From: Streptomyces iranensis
GTDB taxonomy: Bacteria; Actinomycetota; Actinomycetes; Streptomycetales; Streptomycetaceae
Direction: 5' to 3'
Length of the DNA stretch: 64,000 nucleotides
Assembly (NCBI RefSeq): GCF_017874715.1
Contig: NZ_JAGGLR010000017.1
Location: forward strand, 186,001 to 250,000
The translations under genes were made by a program, and so were the position numbers. Position 1 is the stretch's first letter. Each line of letters begins with the position of its first letter. This document shows positions 52,598 through 60,741 of the stretch, piece after piece. Under the pieces are notes generated by a model. It did not search any database, was not told the origin of the DNA, and saw only the letters and a list, made by a program, of their open reading frames with translations.

Positions 52598-55500
52598 TCA
52601 GGACGTCTGCTCGTCCCCGGACTCTCGCAACCCGGCGAGGGCCTCGCGGGTCCGCACGGTGCAGCTGTGCTCCTCGCCCAGGACGCGCTCGCTGATCTCG
52701 AGCACGGCCCGCCATTCGGCCTCCGCCTCGTCGAGGCGGCCGAGGCCCTTGAGGGTGGTGCCGAGGTTGAACCGGGTCCAAAGAGTGCTGACCTGCTCCG
52801 GTCCCAGGACACGCTGCCGGGCCGCGAGCGTCTCCCGGATCTCCGTCTCGGCCTCGGCGAACCGGCCCCGCTTGTTGAGCACATTGCCCAGGCTGTGCCG
52901 GGCCGCCAGCGTCTCCTTGGCCTCGGCTCCCATAGATCGCGTGCGCCCCTCGGCCACTCGACGGAACAAGGATTCGGACTCCTCGTAACGCTTCTGGTCG
53001 CGCAGCAGGGCGGCCAGCTGGACGAGCGTCAGCAGGGCACTCGGGTCGTCCGGCCCCAGCAGCCTGGCCTCCCCCTCCATGGTCAGGCGGTACTCCCGCT
53101 CGGCCTCCTCCACGCGCTTGAGCTGAGCCAGGGTCAAGGCACGGCCATATCGCGTCAGGAGCGTCGCATTCGCACTCGGTCCAAGGACGCGAAGCCAGTC
53201 GTCGAGCACCTCAGTGAACTCCGCCAGCGCCTCCTCGCGCAGCCCCGCCAGCCTCATGCTGGTCGCCAGGCAGTGGCGCGTGCTCAGGACGTTGGGATGG
53301 TCCTCCCCGAACACAGGGATCTGCTGTTCCAGGAGTTCGCGGTAGATCGGCCGCGCTTCGTCGTAACGCCGTTGATCCTCCAGGACGAACGCGCGCAGTT
53401 TCAGGGCGTCGAGCGAGTCTGCGTGCCATTCCCCGAGCGTGCCGACCGTCTCCGCCACCAGCGTGTCGATCTCGGTCTCCGCCTCGGCGTACCGGCCCAG
53501 GGCGCGCAGCCGGTGAATGCGGTTGCGCCGCGCGCGGCGCAACCGCCAGTGGGTGGGGCTGAGGCCCGCCGATGTCCTGTTGACCAGATCGTGCCAGAGC
53601 GACTCCGCCTCCTCATCGCGCCGTCTGACGTTCAGCAGGTCGCCGAGCGTGAAGAGCGCCGTCAACAGGGGCGAATCCACCTCCGACTTCGCCGGCGCGG
53701 CGCACTCCTCGGCCGCCGCCCGCATCTCGGCCTCCGCCTCGTCGAAGCGGTCCAGCCGCCGCAGGGCGGTCGACAGCCAGGCACGTGCGTTGACGGTGTC
53801 GAAATGCGTGGGCCCGTACAGTTCCCGCGCCATGGATACCGAGGCCCGGATCTCCTCCTCGGCCTCCGCCACCCGCCCGAGGTCCAACAGCAGGCGCCCG
53901 CGCCGCAGATGCTTGTTCTCGGCATGCCGCCGGTGGTCATCGCCCTCCCGGCGCTCCCATGCCTCGATCAGCGTGCGGCACTCCTCCTCCGCCGCCTCGC
54001 CCCGCTCGGCGTCGCTCAGCAGCTCGACGAGGTAGCCGCGGGCGAAGAGCGTGTAGTCGTGTTCCACGCCGTGCACCCGCCCCGAGATCGCGACCACCGC
54101 GCGCAGCTCGCGCTCCGCCTCGTCGTGCTCCCCGAGCTGGTTCAGGGTGAGCGCCAGATGCCCGCGGAGATTGCGGGATTCGAGGTCTTCCCGGGACCGG
54201 AGCCCCGCGATCTGCTCCCGCGCCGTCTCCCGCAGTTCGTCCGCGTACTCCGGCCACCCGGCGTCAACGAGCTGCTTGGCCAGATCGGGCAGGATCCGCA
54301 CCCCCCACCAGCCGGTTTCCTCGTTCCGCTCATCGGCTTCGGTCAGCATCTTGTCGACGTAGTCACGTACCGACTTCGGCAGCCCGTCGTCCGCCGCGAT
54401 CCGCCGCACCACCGCGATCACCGGCGGCTGGACCTGCTCGGAGGTGTACGAGCGTGGCGGCAAGGCGGCCGGTACCACCGGCTGCCGCACCGGCTCCTCC
54501 CGCTCCGGCGGCTCCTCCTCCGCCGCGTCCTCCACCAGCCCCAGCCGCGACAGCAGCTCCGGTGACGCCGCCGCGAACGGGCGGGCCTCCTCGGCGACGC
54601 GGGAGTCCCCGTGGTCGCCGGAGAGCCGGGCGCGGAACTCGGGGCCGCTGCCCTGGCGGTGCAGCAGGAACTCGGTGACCTGCGCCGCCGTCTCCAGCGC
54701 GTCCGACGTCCGGACCGCGTCCAGCAGCAGATCCGCGACACCGGGGTGGAACTCGTACTCCTCCGCGCTCCCCTCCCGTCTGCGCAGCAGCCCGCCCAGG
54801 AACACCTCGGCCAGCTGCGCCGGGTGGAAGCGCTCCCCACGGCCCCCGCCCGACTGGTGGATCAGCCGCATCACCGGCAGGGTCAGCGGATGGACCGTGG
54901 CCAGCGCCCCGGCCAGGCGCTGGGCCTCGGGCGAGGCGGCGCGGAAGCGACGCAGCCGCTCCCCGGCCGTCGGCTCGGGGACATGGGCCGTGGCCCGCGC
55001 GGTCCCCGGCTTCTCGGCGCCGTCCAGCAGCATCACCGGCAGCGGCTCACCGCCGCCACCCGTACCGGTGAGCGCCGCCCAGGTGCCCAGCTCGCCCTCG
55101 GCCAGCTCCAGCACGGGCACCGGTGTCGTGCCGTCGTACGACACCAGGCCGCGCGGCAGCACCGGATGGCGCACCGTCAGCGCGCGGCCGGGCGCGCCCT
55201 CGCGGCCGCCCGCGTCGACCAGCAGCCGCTGGGTGGGCATACCGCGCTCCGGCCACATCCGCGCGGGCAGCGGCTGGAGCACCGCCACCGGTGAGTGGCG
55301 GGCCCAGCGGCGCAGCAGCCGCGGAATCGCGCCACCGCGCCACCCCGGGCCCACCCCGTCCGAGAGGACCAGCATCACGGTACGGCCGGAGGTGTCGGTG
55401 AGCTGGCGGGCGGTGCGGCGCGGGGCGCCGGGGGCGTACGGGCGCGCCCGGAGCACCGGCCGGTCCTCGTGGGAGCTGTCCAGGCCGTAGGTCCGTACGG

Positions 55501-56098
55501 AGCGGAAGGCGCCCTGCCGCTCCAGCAGTCCGCGCACCTCGGCGGCGAGCTGCTGCCACAGCACCATCGACGGGCCGTCGTCCACGATGAGGGCGACGCT
55601 CAGCCAGCGCTCCGGGCGGGGGCGCAGCACCACGTCCGGCAGACCGGTCTCGGCGATCCACTCGGCGGTGGCCGTCTCGTCGACGAGGAAGGACGTACGG
55701 GACGGCACACTGCGCCGCAGCGGCCGCAGCGCGCGGGAGAGCCGGCGCGTCCCGGGGAGCGCCCGGACGCCCCGGACGCCGACGGCTCGGGCCGGGCGGG
55801 CCGCGGCGGGGCGCGCGGCGCCGGGGGCGTAGAGCCCGGAAGGGACGAGGGGTCCCGGGTCGGGCTCGCCGGGGGTGAGTGCCCCGGGGAGCTGCCGCTG
55901 GGCGCCCTTCGCCTCGTCCTCGCCGTCGGCCGCGCCGGAGGCGGGAGCGCCGGAACGCCGGGACGGCGGCGGTTCGTCGCCGTCCCCGTCACCCCGCGCC
56001 GGGGCGGTGGTGGCGGCGAACCACAGGACGTCGCGCAGCTCCACCTCGGAGAGCTCGACCCCCGCGTCCTCCAGCAGGGCGCACAGCCGCTCGATCAT
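52598..56098 (-). CDS. vWA-like/SAV_2336-type N-terminal region fused to TPR repeats (conflict-system component)
   Basis: ATG 56098 overlaps the MoxR stop (ATGA) and gives 1166 residues; the frame further upstream is a shadow of the MoxR gene. Residues 1-30 form a helical N-terminus (ERLCALLEDAGVELSEVELR). A vWA-like domain starts near residue 165, with the metal-site-like stretch LIVDDGPSM (about 170-178) in place of the classical DxSxS. From about residue 600 to the end there are roughly a dozen tetratricopeptide repeats of kinesin-light-chain type (VFGEDHPNVLSTRHCLA). It is the vWA partner of MoxR in a ternary system and the TPRs may sense or recruit partners. It is last in the operon. The function is inferred from architecture. 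Confidence 0.8.
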   Translation of the reverse strand: MIERLCALLEDAGVELSEVELRDVLWFAATTAPARGDGDGDEPPPSRRSGAPASGAADGEDEAKGAQRQLPGALTPGEPDPGPLVPSGLYAPGAARPAAARPARAVGVRGVRALPGTRRLSRALRPLRRSVPSRTSFLVDETATAEWIAETGLPDVVLRPRPERWLSVALIVDDGPSMVLWQQLAAEVRGLLERQGAFRSVRTYGLDSSHEDRPVLRARPYAPGAPRRTARQLTDTSGRTVMLVLSDGVGPGWRGGAIPRLLRRWARHSPVAVLQPLPARMWPERGMPTQRLLVDAGGREGAPGRALTVRHPVLPRGLVSYDGTTPVPVLELAEGELGTWAALTGTGGGGEPLPVMLLDGAEKPGTARATAHVPEPTAGERLRRFRAASPEAQRLAGALATVHPLTLPVMRLIHQSGGGRGERFHPAQLAEVFLGGLLRRREGSAEEYEFHPGVADLLLDAVRTSDALETAAQVTEFLLHRQGSGPEFRARLSGDHGDSRVAEEARPFAAASPELLSRLGLVEDAAEEEPPEREEPVRQPVVPAALPPRSYTSEQVQPPVIAVVRRIAADDGLPKSVRDYVDKMLTEADERNEETGWWGVRILPDLAKQLVDAGWPEYADELRETAREQIAGLRSREDLESRNLRGHLALTLNQLGEHDEAERELRAVVAISGRVHGVEHDYTLFARGYLVELLSDAERGEAAEEECRTLIEAWERREGDDHRRHAENKHLRRGRLLLDLGRVAEAEEEIRASVSMARELYGPTHFDTVNARAWLSTALRRLDRFDEAEAEMRAAAEECAAPAKSEVDSPLLTALFTLGDLLNVRRRDEEAESLWHDLVNRTSAGLSPTHWRLRRARRNRIHRLRALGRYAEAETEIDTLVAETVGTLGEWHADSLDALKLRAFVLEDQRRYDEARPIYRELLEQQIPVFGEDHPNVLSTRHCLATSMRLAGLREEALAEFTEVLDDWLRVLGPSANATLLTRYGRALTLAQLKRVEEAEREYRLTMEGEARLLGPDDPSALLTLVQLAALLRDQKRYEESESLFRRVAEGRTRSMGAEAKETLAARHSLGNVLNKRGRFAEAETEIRETLAARQRVLGPEQVSTLWTRFNLGTTLKGLGRLDEAEAEWRAVLEISERVLGEEHSCTVRTREALAGLRESGDEQTS

Positions 56099-57057
56099 TG
56101 CGCGTCGACTTCGTTCAGCGAGCGGAAGAGCTTGTCGAGGACGTCCTGGTCGACCCGCACCCCGGAGGAGCGCAGCCGGACCGCGTTGAGCAGCTGGTCG
56201 GTGGCCAGCTCCCGCTCGTTGCGCCGGGACACGAAGTCGGCGATCAGCTCCTGGGCCCGTGCGCCGACCTCCTCGCCCAGATGCATGGTGACGATTCTCT
56301 GGAGCTGCGCCTCGTCGGGCTGCTTGAGGTCGAGCCGGACGCAGCGGCGCAGAAACGCCGGGGGGAACTCGCGCTCGCCGTTGCTGGTGATGACGACGAC
56401 GGGGAAGACGGAGCAGCTGACCCAGCCGCTGGTGATCCCGACCTTCTCCCGGGAGCCGGCGTACTGCACCTGGACCTTCTTCCCCTCTCCCAGGCGGGCC
56501 AGCTCCGGAATCTCGAACTCGCCCTCCTCGAAGACCGTAAGGAGGTCGTTGGGGAGGTCGACGTCGCCCTTGTCGAGCTCGTCCACGAGCAGCACCCGCG
56601 GCTTCCTGGCCGGAAGCAGCGCGGTGCCGAGCGCGCCGAGCCGCAGATAGTCGCCGATGTCCGGCTCGGTCCCGGCACTCTCGTCGGCGCGCCGCTTGAG
56701 GGAGGCTTCGCGCAACCTGCCCACGGCGTCGTACGAGTAGAGGCCCTCGGTGAGCGTGGAGCGGCTGTTGACCGGCCAGTGCAGCACGTCGCCCAGCGTC
56801 AGCTCGCGGGCGATGGCGTGGGCCAGGGTCGACTTGCCGGTGCCGGGGCGTCCGGTGACCAGCAGCGGGCGGTGCAGATGCAGCGCCATGTTGACGACGT
56901 CGCGGTCCTCGTCGGAGATCAGGTACGGCAGCGGCCGCTTCTTGTCCCGGCGCCGCGCGTCGTCGCCGAAGCGCCGCCACGGCGGGGCGGGGGGCCAGGC
57001 CTCCACCTTGTGGGGCCGGGTGTCGCCGCCCTGGAAGAGCCTCCAGTCCTGTGCCAT
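56095..57057 (-). CDS. MoxR-type AAA+ ATPase
   Basis: The 320-residue protein has Walker A GRPGTGKST (69-77), Walker B VLLVDELDK (155-163), sensor 1 VITSNGERE and the arginine-rich LRRCVRLDL characteristic of MoxR. MoxR ATPases act as chaperone-like switches with vWA proteins. Here it starts 15 bp after the caspase-VMAP gene and overlaps the vWA-TPR gene start, giving the MoxR-vWA-VMAP trio. Confidence 0.95.
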   Translation of the reverse strand: MAQDWRLFQGGDTRPHKVEAWPPAPPWRRFGDDARRRDKKRPLPYLISDEDRDVVNMALHLHRPLLVTGRPGTGKSTLAHAIARELTLGDVLHWPVNSRSTLTEGLYSYDAVGRLREASLKRRADESAGTEPDIGDYLRLGALGTALLPARKPRVLLVDELDKGDVDLPNDLLTVFEEGEFEIPELARLGEGKKVQVQYAGSREKVGITSGWVSCSVFPVVVITSNGEREFPPAFLRRCVRLDLKQPDEAQLQRIVTMHLGEEVGARAQELIADFVSRRNERELATDQLLNAVRLRSSGVRVDQDVLDKLFRSLNEVDAQ

Positions 57058-57072
57058 CTTCTTCGTCTCTCC

Positions 57073-59301
57073 TCAGGGTGCGGACAGGTCGAGTTGGTCG
57101 GGGAGCGGGCGGTGCGGATCGTCCCACAGGAGGGCCATATGGCTGCCGTGATGGCTCTCATCGGCCTCGCTCGCCGACCGGAGTTTGCGTAGGTGCTGAG
57201 GCAGAGACCTCAGCCGTTCGGTGCGGAGCAGGGTCTCCAACTCGGCCTGCGCGGCGGCGCCCTCCGCCTCGCCATGCCATATGAGAACGGGCACTCCGCC
57301 GAACAGACAGGCGTTGAAGACCTCCGAACGAGCCCGCACCGGGGAAGTCAGCACCACGCCCGGAGCGTCCTCCTGGCCCTGGAGGTCGCCGTTGACCTGC
57401 TTGAACGTCTCATAGTGGGCGGACAGCCAGTGCAGATCCTCGGCACCCGCCGTACAGGCCCTCTCCCAGCGCCGCTCCCACAGATGCCGTTGATGCTCCC
57501 GGAGTTCGGTGCAGCGCACGACGACCGGATAGTCCGTGCCGAGCGAGCGCTCCAGGGGCCCATCGGCGTCGAGCTGCCAGCGGTGCACGGCCAGTTCCAG
57601 GTCGGTGGGGGTCACGAAGAACTCCACCAAGGTGTCATGGGTGCGGGCATGCCTGCTCAGGAGGTGGTCGAGGCCACGCTGTATCTCCTCCAGGGAGGCG
57701 GGGGTGTCCACCTTGGCCAGGGCGTGGACGTCCTCGCCGCGCCGCGTCCACACCTCGTACGCACGCCGCTGTCCGGGCCCGCTGGACGGGTGGAGCCGGA
57801 TCTGGATCCTCCCCCAGCTACCGCTGTGAGGTGCCCCCTGGTCCTGGGCGAGCCCGGCCGCCCTGACGGCCTCGGCGTACTCCGTGGCCTCGCCGCGCCG
57901 CTCCATCAGCTGGCCCTTCAGCCCCAGCCGTTCGGCGCACCGCAGCGACCAGGCGCGCAGATCGGCGGCGACCGGTCCGTCGTCGACGGCCGCGAAGCGC
58001 TCCACGACCCTGAGCAGTTGGGGAAGCTGGTCCGGCTTGGGCAGCAGCTCCTCCAGCGCGTCGGCGAGCCGGGCCGGATCGTGGAACACCAGGTCGACCA
58101 GGCCGAACAGCGTCCGGGCCGCCTCGGCGAGGTCGCACCGCCCCCGCTGCCCCAGCCGCTCCAGCAGCCCGGCCAGCTCCGCGTACTCGGTGCGGGTCAG
58201 CCACTGGTTCTGCAGCACGTGGCACGCCTTGCGGATCTCCGTGCGGACCGGGGCCTGGGCGCTGAGCTCCGCGAGGAGGGTGACGGTGCCGTGCGGGTTC
58301 TCCAGCGCCCAGTCGACCAGCTCCTCGGCCGAGGGAGGCGTCGTGGCCGGCGGGTCGGTGGTGAACTGCTCGCAGAGCCCGACGACGACCTCCCCCGCGC
58401 GACCGGGATGCGCCCCCAGCAGCGCCCCGATCGCGTGGATCAACTTGCCGCGCTCCCGCCGCTGCTGCTCGTCCAGCGGCGAAGGGGGCGGGCCGAGCGG
58501 GATGTCCCCGCCGTTCCCGTGCCCCCTGCTGATGTGCACGGTCGGGAACTGCCGCAGGCCCTCTTCCCGGCCCAGCCGCACGAACTCGTCCTGGACCCCC
58601 TGCCACACCTGGTCGAGGTCCGGTGCCACGCCACCGGCGGAGGCCGCCTCGAGCTGCCGTAACAGCACGGAGGTGAACAGGCCCGCGCCCTGCTGGTTCT
58701 TGGACACCGCCCCGGGCTGGCAGGCGCGCATCCAGTAGATCTCGCGGTCCTTGTTGATCACCGGCTTCCTGGTGAGCCACTCCGGGTCGGCGACCATCGT
58801 GTGGGTGCGGAGGGGAAGGGCCTGCCAGCAGGCGTCGATGATCACGGTGATCCGGTCCACCCCCCGCTTCGGCAGATGGTCGGTGCGCAGCAGCGTCATC
58901 AGGTTCAGCGCGTCGAGACCCCGCATGTCCCGGTCCCGGGTCTCCGGGTACAGCAGGCTCCAGCGGCCTCCCGGGGCCTGTACGCCGTGCCCCGCCCAGT
59001 AGATCCACAGCCGGTCCGCGTCGAGGGAGCTCAGCTCCTCCATGAAGACCTTACGGATGATGGGGCCGTCCGCCGGGCGGTAGTCGCGGTCCGCCGCTTC
59101 CACGGCGGCCTTGTTCCCCTCCGTGGGCGAGGCCAGCAGACGGATGTTCTCCGGCGGCACGCCCAGCCCGGTCAGCCACGTCCGCATCGCGAGCGCGTCG
59201 TTCACCGGACCGTCAAGGGTCCAGCCGTCGCTGCCGCTGTACTGCTCGACCGCCACGATCACGGCGTGGGTGCGGCGCCAGTCGTGCTCCACCGCTGTCA
59301 C
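57073..59301 (-). CDS. Caspase-like peptidase fused to VMAP-type C-terminal domain
   Basis: GTG 59301 overlaps the hydrolase stop (GTGA) and gives 742 residues. Residues of about 8-270 are a caspase-fold peptidase: beta-strand THAVIVAVEQY, His105 in WIYWAGHG and Cys158 in VIIDAC, the expected catalytic dyad. A central helical part follows. Residues from about 470 to the end resemble the VMAP C-terminal domain (LVEFFVTPTDLELAVHRW, DYPVVVRCTELREHQRHLW, ending in MALLWDDPHRPLP). VMAP proteins act with MoxR and vWA partners in NTP-dependent conflict systems and carry toxic effectors such as caspases. Residues GAPHSGSWG near position 490 are encoded by a 30-bp dispersed repeat module. Confidence 0.85.
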   Translation of the reverse strand: MTAVEHDWRRTHAVIVAVEQYSGSDGWTLDGPVNDALAMRTWLTGLGVPPENIRLLASPTEGNKAAVEAADRDYRPADGPIIRKVFMEELSSLDADRLWIYWAGHGVQAPGGRWSLLYPETRDRDMRGLDALNLMTLLRTDHLPKRGVDRITVIIDACWQALPLRTHTMVADPEWLTRKPVINKDREIYWMRACQPGAVSKNQQGAGLFTSVLLRQLEAASAGGVAPDLDQVWQGVQDEFVRLGREEGLRQFPTVHISRGHGNGGDIPLGPPPSPLDEQQRRERGKLIHAIGALLGAHPGRAGEVVVGLCEQFTTDPPATTPPSAEELVDWALENPHGTVTLLAELSAQAPVRTEIRKACHVLQNQWLTRTEYAELAGLLERLGQRGRCDLAEAARTLFGLVDLVFHDPARLADALEELLPKPDQLPQLLRVVERFAAVDDGPVAADLRAWSLRCAERLGLKGQLMERRGEATEYAEAVRAAGLAQDQGAPHSGSWGRIQIRLHPSSGPGQRRAYEVWTRRGEDVHALAKVDTPASLEEIQRGLDHLLSRHARTHDTLVEFFVTPTDLELAVHRWQLDADGPLERSLGTDYPVVVRCTELREHQRHLWERRWERACTAGAEDLHWLSAHYETFKQVNGDLQGQEDAPGVVLTSPVRARSEVFNACLFGGVPVLIWHGEAEGAAAQAELETLLRTERLRSLPQHLRKLRSASEADESHHGSHMALLWDDPHRPLPDQLDLSAP
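57809..57838 (-). repeat. 30-bp palindromic repeat module, coding copy 2
   Basis: The reverse complement matches 12486-12515 and 4355-4384 at 29 of 30 positions. It lies in frame in the caspase-VMAP gene and adds residues GAPHSGSWG. Confidence 0.9.
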
Positions 59302-60548
59302 TTCGGCAGCTCCGGGGCCAGCAGGTCGTACAGCCGCTGGTGGGCGAAGTACGAGGTGTGGGCGCGCGGAAAGGGCTGGCGGGTGTTGACGCGCAGATCG
59401 GTGACCCGGCCGGGGAAGACCTTCTCCCCGACGAAGCCGAGCAGATCCTGCTCGTCGTAGACGTTGATCCAGCGGGGGAAGGCGCCGGGCAGCGGTTCGT
59501 CGCGGCGCAGCGCGGTGAGCGCGTCCAGCTCGTAGAGGAACGGCGCCTGGGAGCCGACCGTCACCAGCAGCTCCACCCCGGCGGGCGGATCGGGCTCGGC
59601 GAGCAGATCGACACAGGCGATACCGCCGAGGCTGTGGGCGAGCAGCACCACCGGGCCGTTCCCCGACTCGATCGCGGCGCGCACCGCCGCCCGGATCGCA
59701 TCGCGCACCCCGGCGCCGCGCACCTGGTAGCGGAGGATGTCGCCACTTGCCGGGACGGACTTGGTGGTGATCGTGCCCCGGAAGGTGTGGGCCAGTGAGG
59801 AGAGCGGCGAGAGATAGGAGTTGAGCGCCCGTACGGCGACGCCCTTCGCGGCACCGGCGACGAAGCCGCTCCGGTCGGTGCCGCCCAGCTGATCGCTGAG
59901 CGCGCCGACGACCGTGTCGCGGTCGGCGCCGTCCACCGCGAGCGGCTCGTCGTCGCCGTACGGGCCCTCGGCGCGCTGGACGGCCAGGGCGTACACGGCG
60001 CGGGCCGCGATGGGCTCGACGCCGTCGGCGGGCGAGGTACCGCCCAGACTGCCGGAGATCTCGTCGGCCACGCGGTCGGCGGCCTCGTCGAGATGCGGCG
60101 CGAGATCCGCGAGCAGCCGCGGCAGGCTGCCACCGGACTCCACCGCCTCGGGCGCCACCAACTCCAGCGTCAGCCCGCGCACCTTGTCGGCGACGGTCTC
60201 CCAGGGATCGACGCGGCCGGGCGCGAAGCCCGTCTCCTCGCCGTCGTCGTGCGCCGCCTGCGCGAACTCCCGCAGCTCCGCGAGCGGATCCACCTCCAGC
60301 AGCGCCCACACGGCCAGCGGATCGTCCTCCTCCAGCACGCCGTCACCGCCGACGCCGCGGTTCTTGGTGCGCACCGGGAGCGACGCCCCGCCGAGCCCCA
60401 GCGAGGCTCCGTGCTCCTCGCCCCAGAGACAGCGGGCGACCCGGATATCGGCTCTCACCCGCCCCAGGCCGCTCACGACCCGCGCGAAGCTCTTGTCGTA
60501 CGACTTGGCCCGGACCCCCGTGCCGTGGACGAAGACGACGCTTGTCAC
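59298..60548 (-). CDS. Alpha/beta hydrolase (lipase-like), first gene of the conflict operon
   Basis: GTG 60548 preceded by GGGGGGAT gives 416 residues; ATG 60593 is an alternative. The N-terminus VTSVVFVHGTGVR supplies the oxyanion HGTG motif, and the nucleophile is near residue 303 in LLAHSLGGIACVDLL. A large variable insertion (residues of about 60-270) separates them. It has no signal peptide. The stop overlaps the caspase-VMAP start, implying linked expression. It could be a lipase or esterase effector, or a regulator of the system. Confidence 0.82.
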   Translation of the reverse strand: MTSVVFVHGTGVRAKSYDKSFARVVSGLGRVRADIRVARCLWGEEHGASLGLGGASLPVRTKNRGVGGDGVLEEDDPLAVWALLEVDPLAELREFAQAAHDDGEETGFAPGRVDPWETVADKVRGLTLELVAPEAVESGGSLPRLLADLAPHLDEAADRVADEISGSLGGTSPADGVEPIAARAVYALAVQRAEGPYGDDEPLAVDGADRDTVVGALSDQLGGTDRSGFVAGAAKGVAVRALNSYLSPLSSLAHTFRGTITTKSVPASGDILRYQVRGAGVRDAIRAAVRAAIESGNGPVVLLAHSLGGIACVDLLAEPDPPAGVELLVTVGSQAPFLYELDALTALRRDEPLPGAFPRWINVYDEQDLLGFVGEKVFPGRVTDLRVNTRQPFPRAHTSYFAHQRLYDLLAPELPK

Positions 60549-60650
60549 CGATCCCCCCAGATCGTCCAGATCCCACCGCGACCACGAGCCCATCACTTTA
60601 ACCGGTGATGCCCCCATGTGACCCCCGGACTACCGGGCTCGCCCCGGCCC

Positions 60651-60741
60651 ACCCGGCTTACGCCCCTTACCCGCCTTACGCCCCGGTCTACCCGCCTTAC
60701 GCCCTGGTCTACCCGGCTTACGCCCCGGTCTACCCGGCTCA
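60651..60741. repeat. 21-bp tandem repeat upstream of the conflict operon
   Basis: Units starting ACCCGSCTTACGCCC lie at 60651, 60669, 60690, 60711 and 60732 (one 18-bp step, then 21-bp steps). They occupy most of the 190 bp between the dihydrouridine synthase stop and the hydrolase start, where the operon promoter should be. Confidence 0.9.

Noticed and set aside
52496..54565. 689-residue plus-strand frame opposite the TPR region
   Set aside because: Antisense to periodic TPR sequence; composition is that of a shadow and no domain is recognisable.
56099..57127. N-terminal 343 residues of a 1509-residue frame upstream of the vWA-TPR protein
   Set aside because: This part is the out-of-frame shadow of the MoxR ATPase; ATG 56098 in the ATGA overlap is the credible start.
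59302..60309. Extension of the caspase-VMAP frame into the hydrolase gene
   Set aside because: Arg/Gly-rich shadow of the hydrolase; GTG 59301 overlaps the hydrolase stop and is followed at once by the caspase strand.
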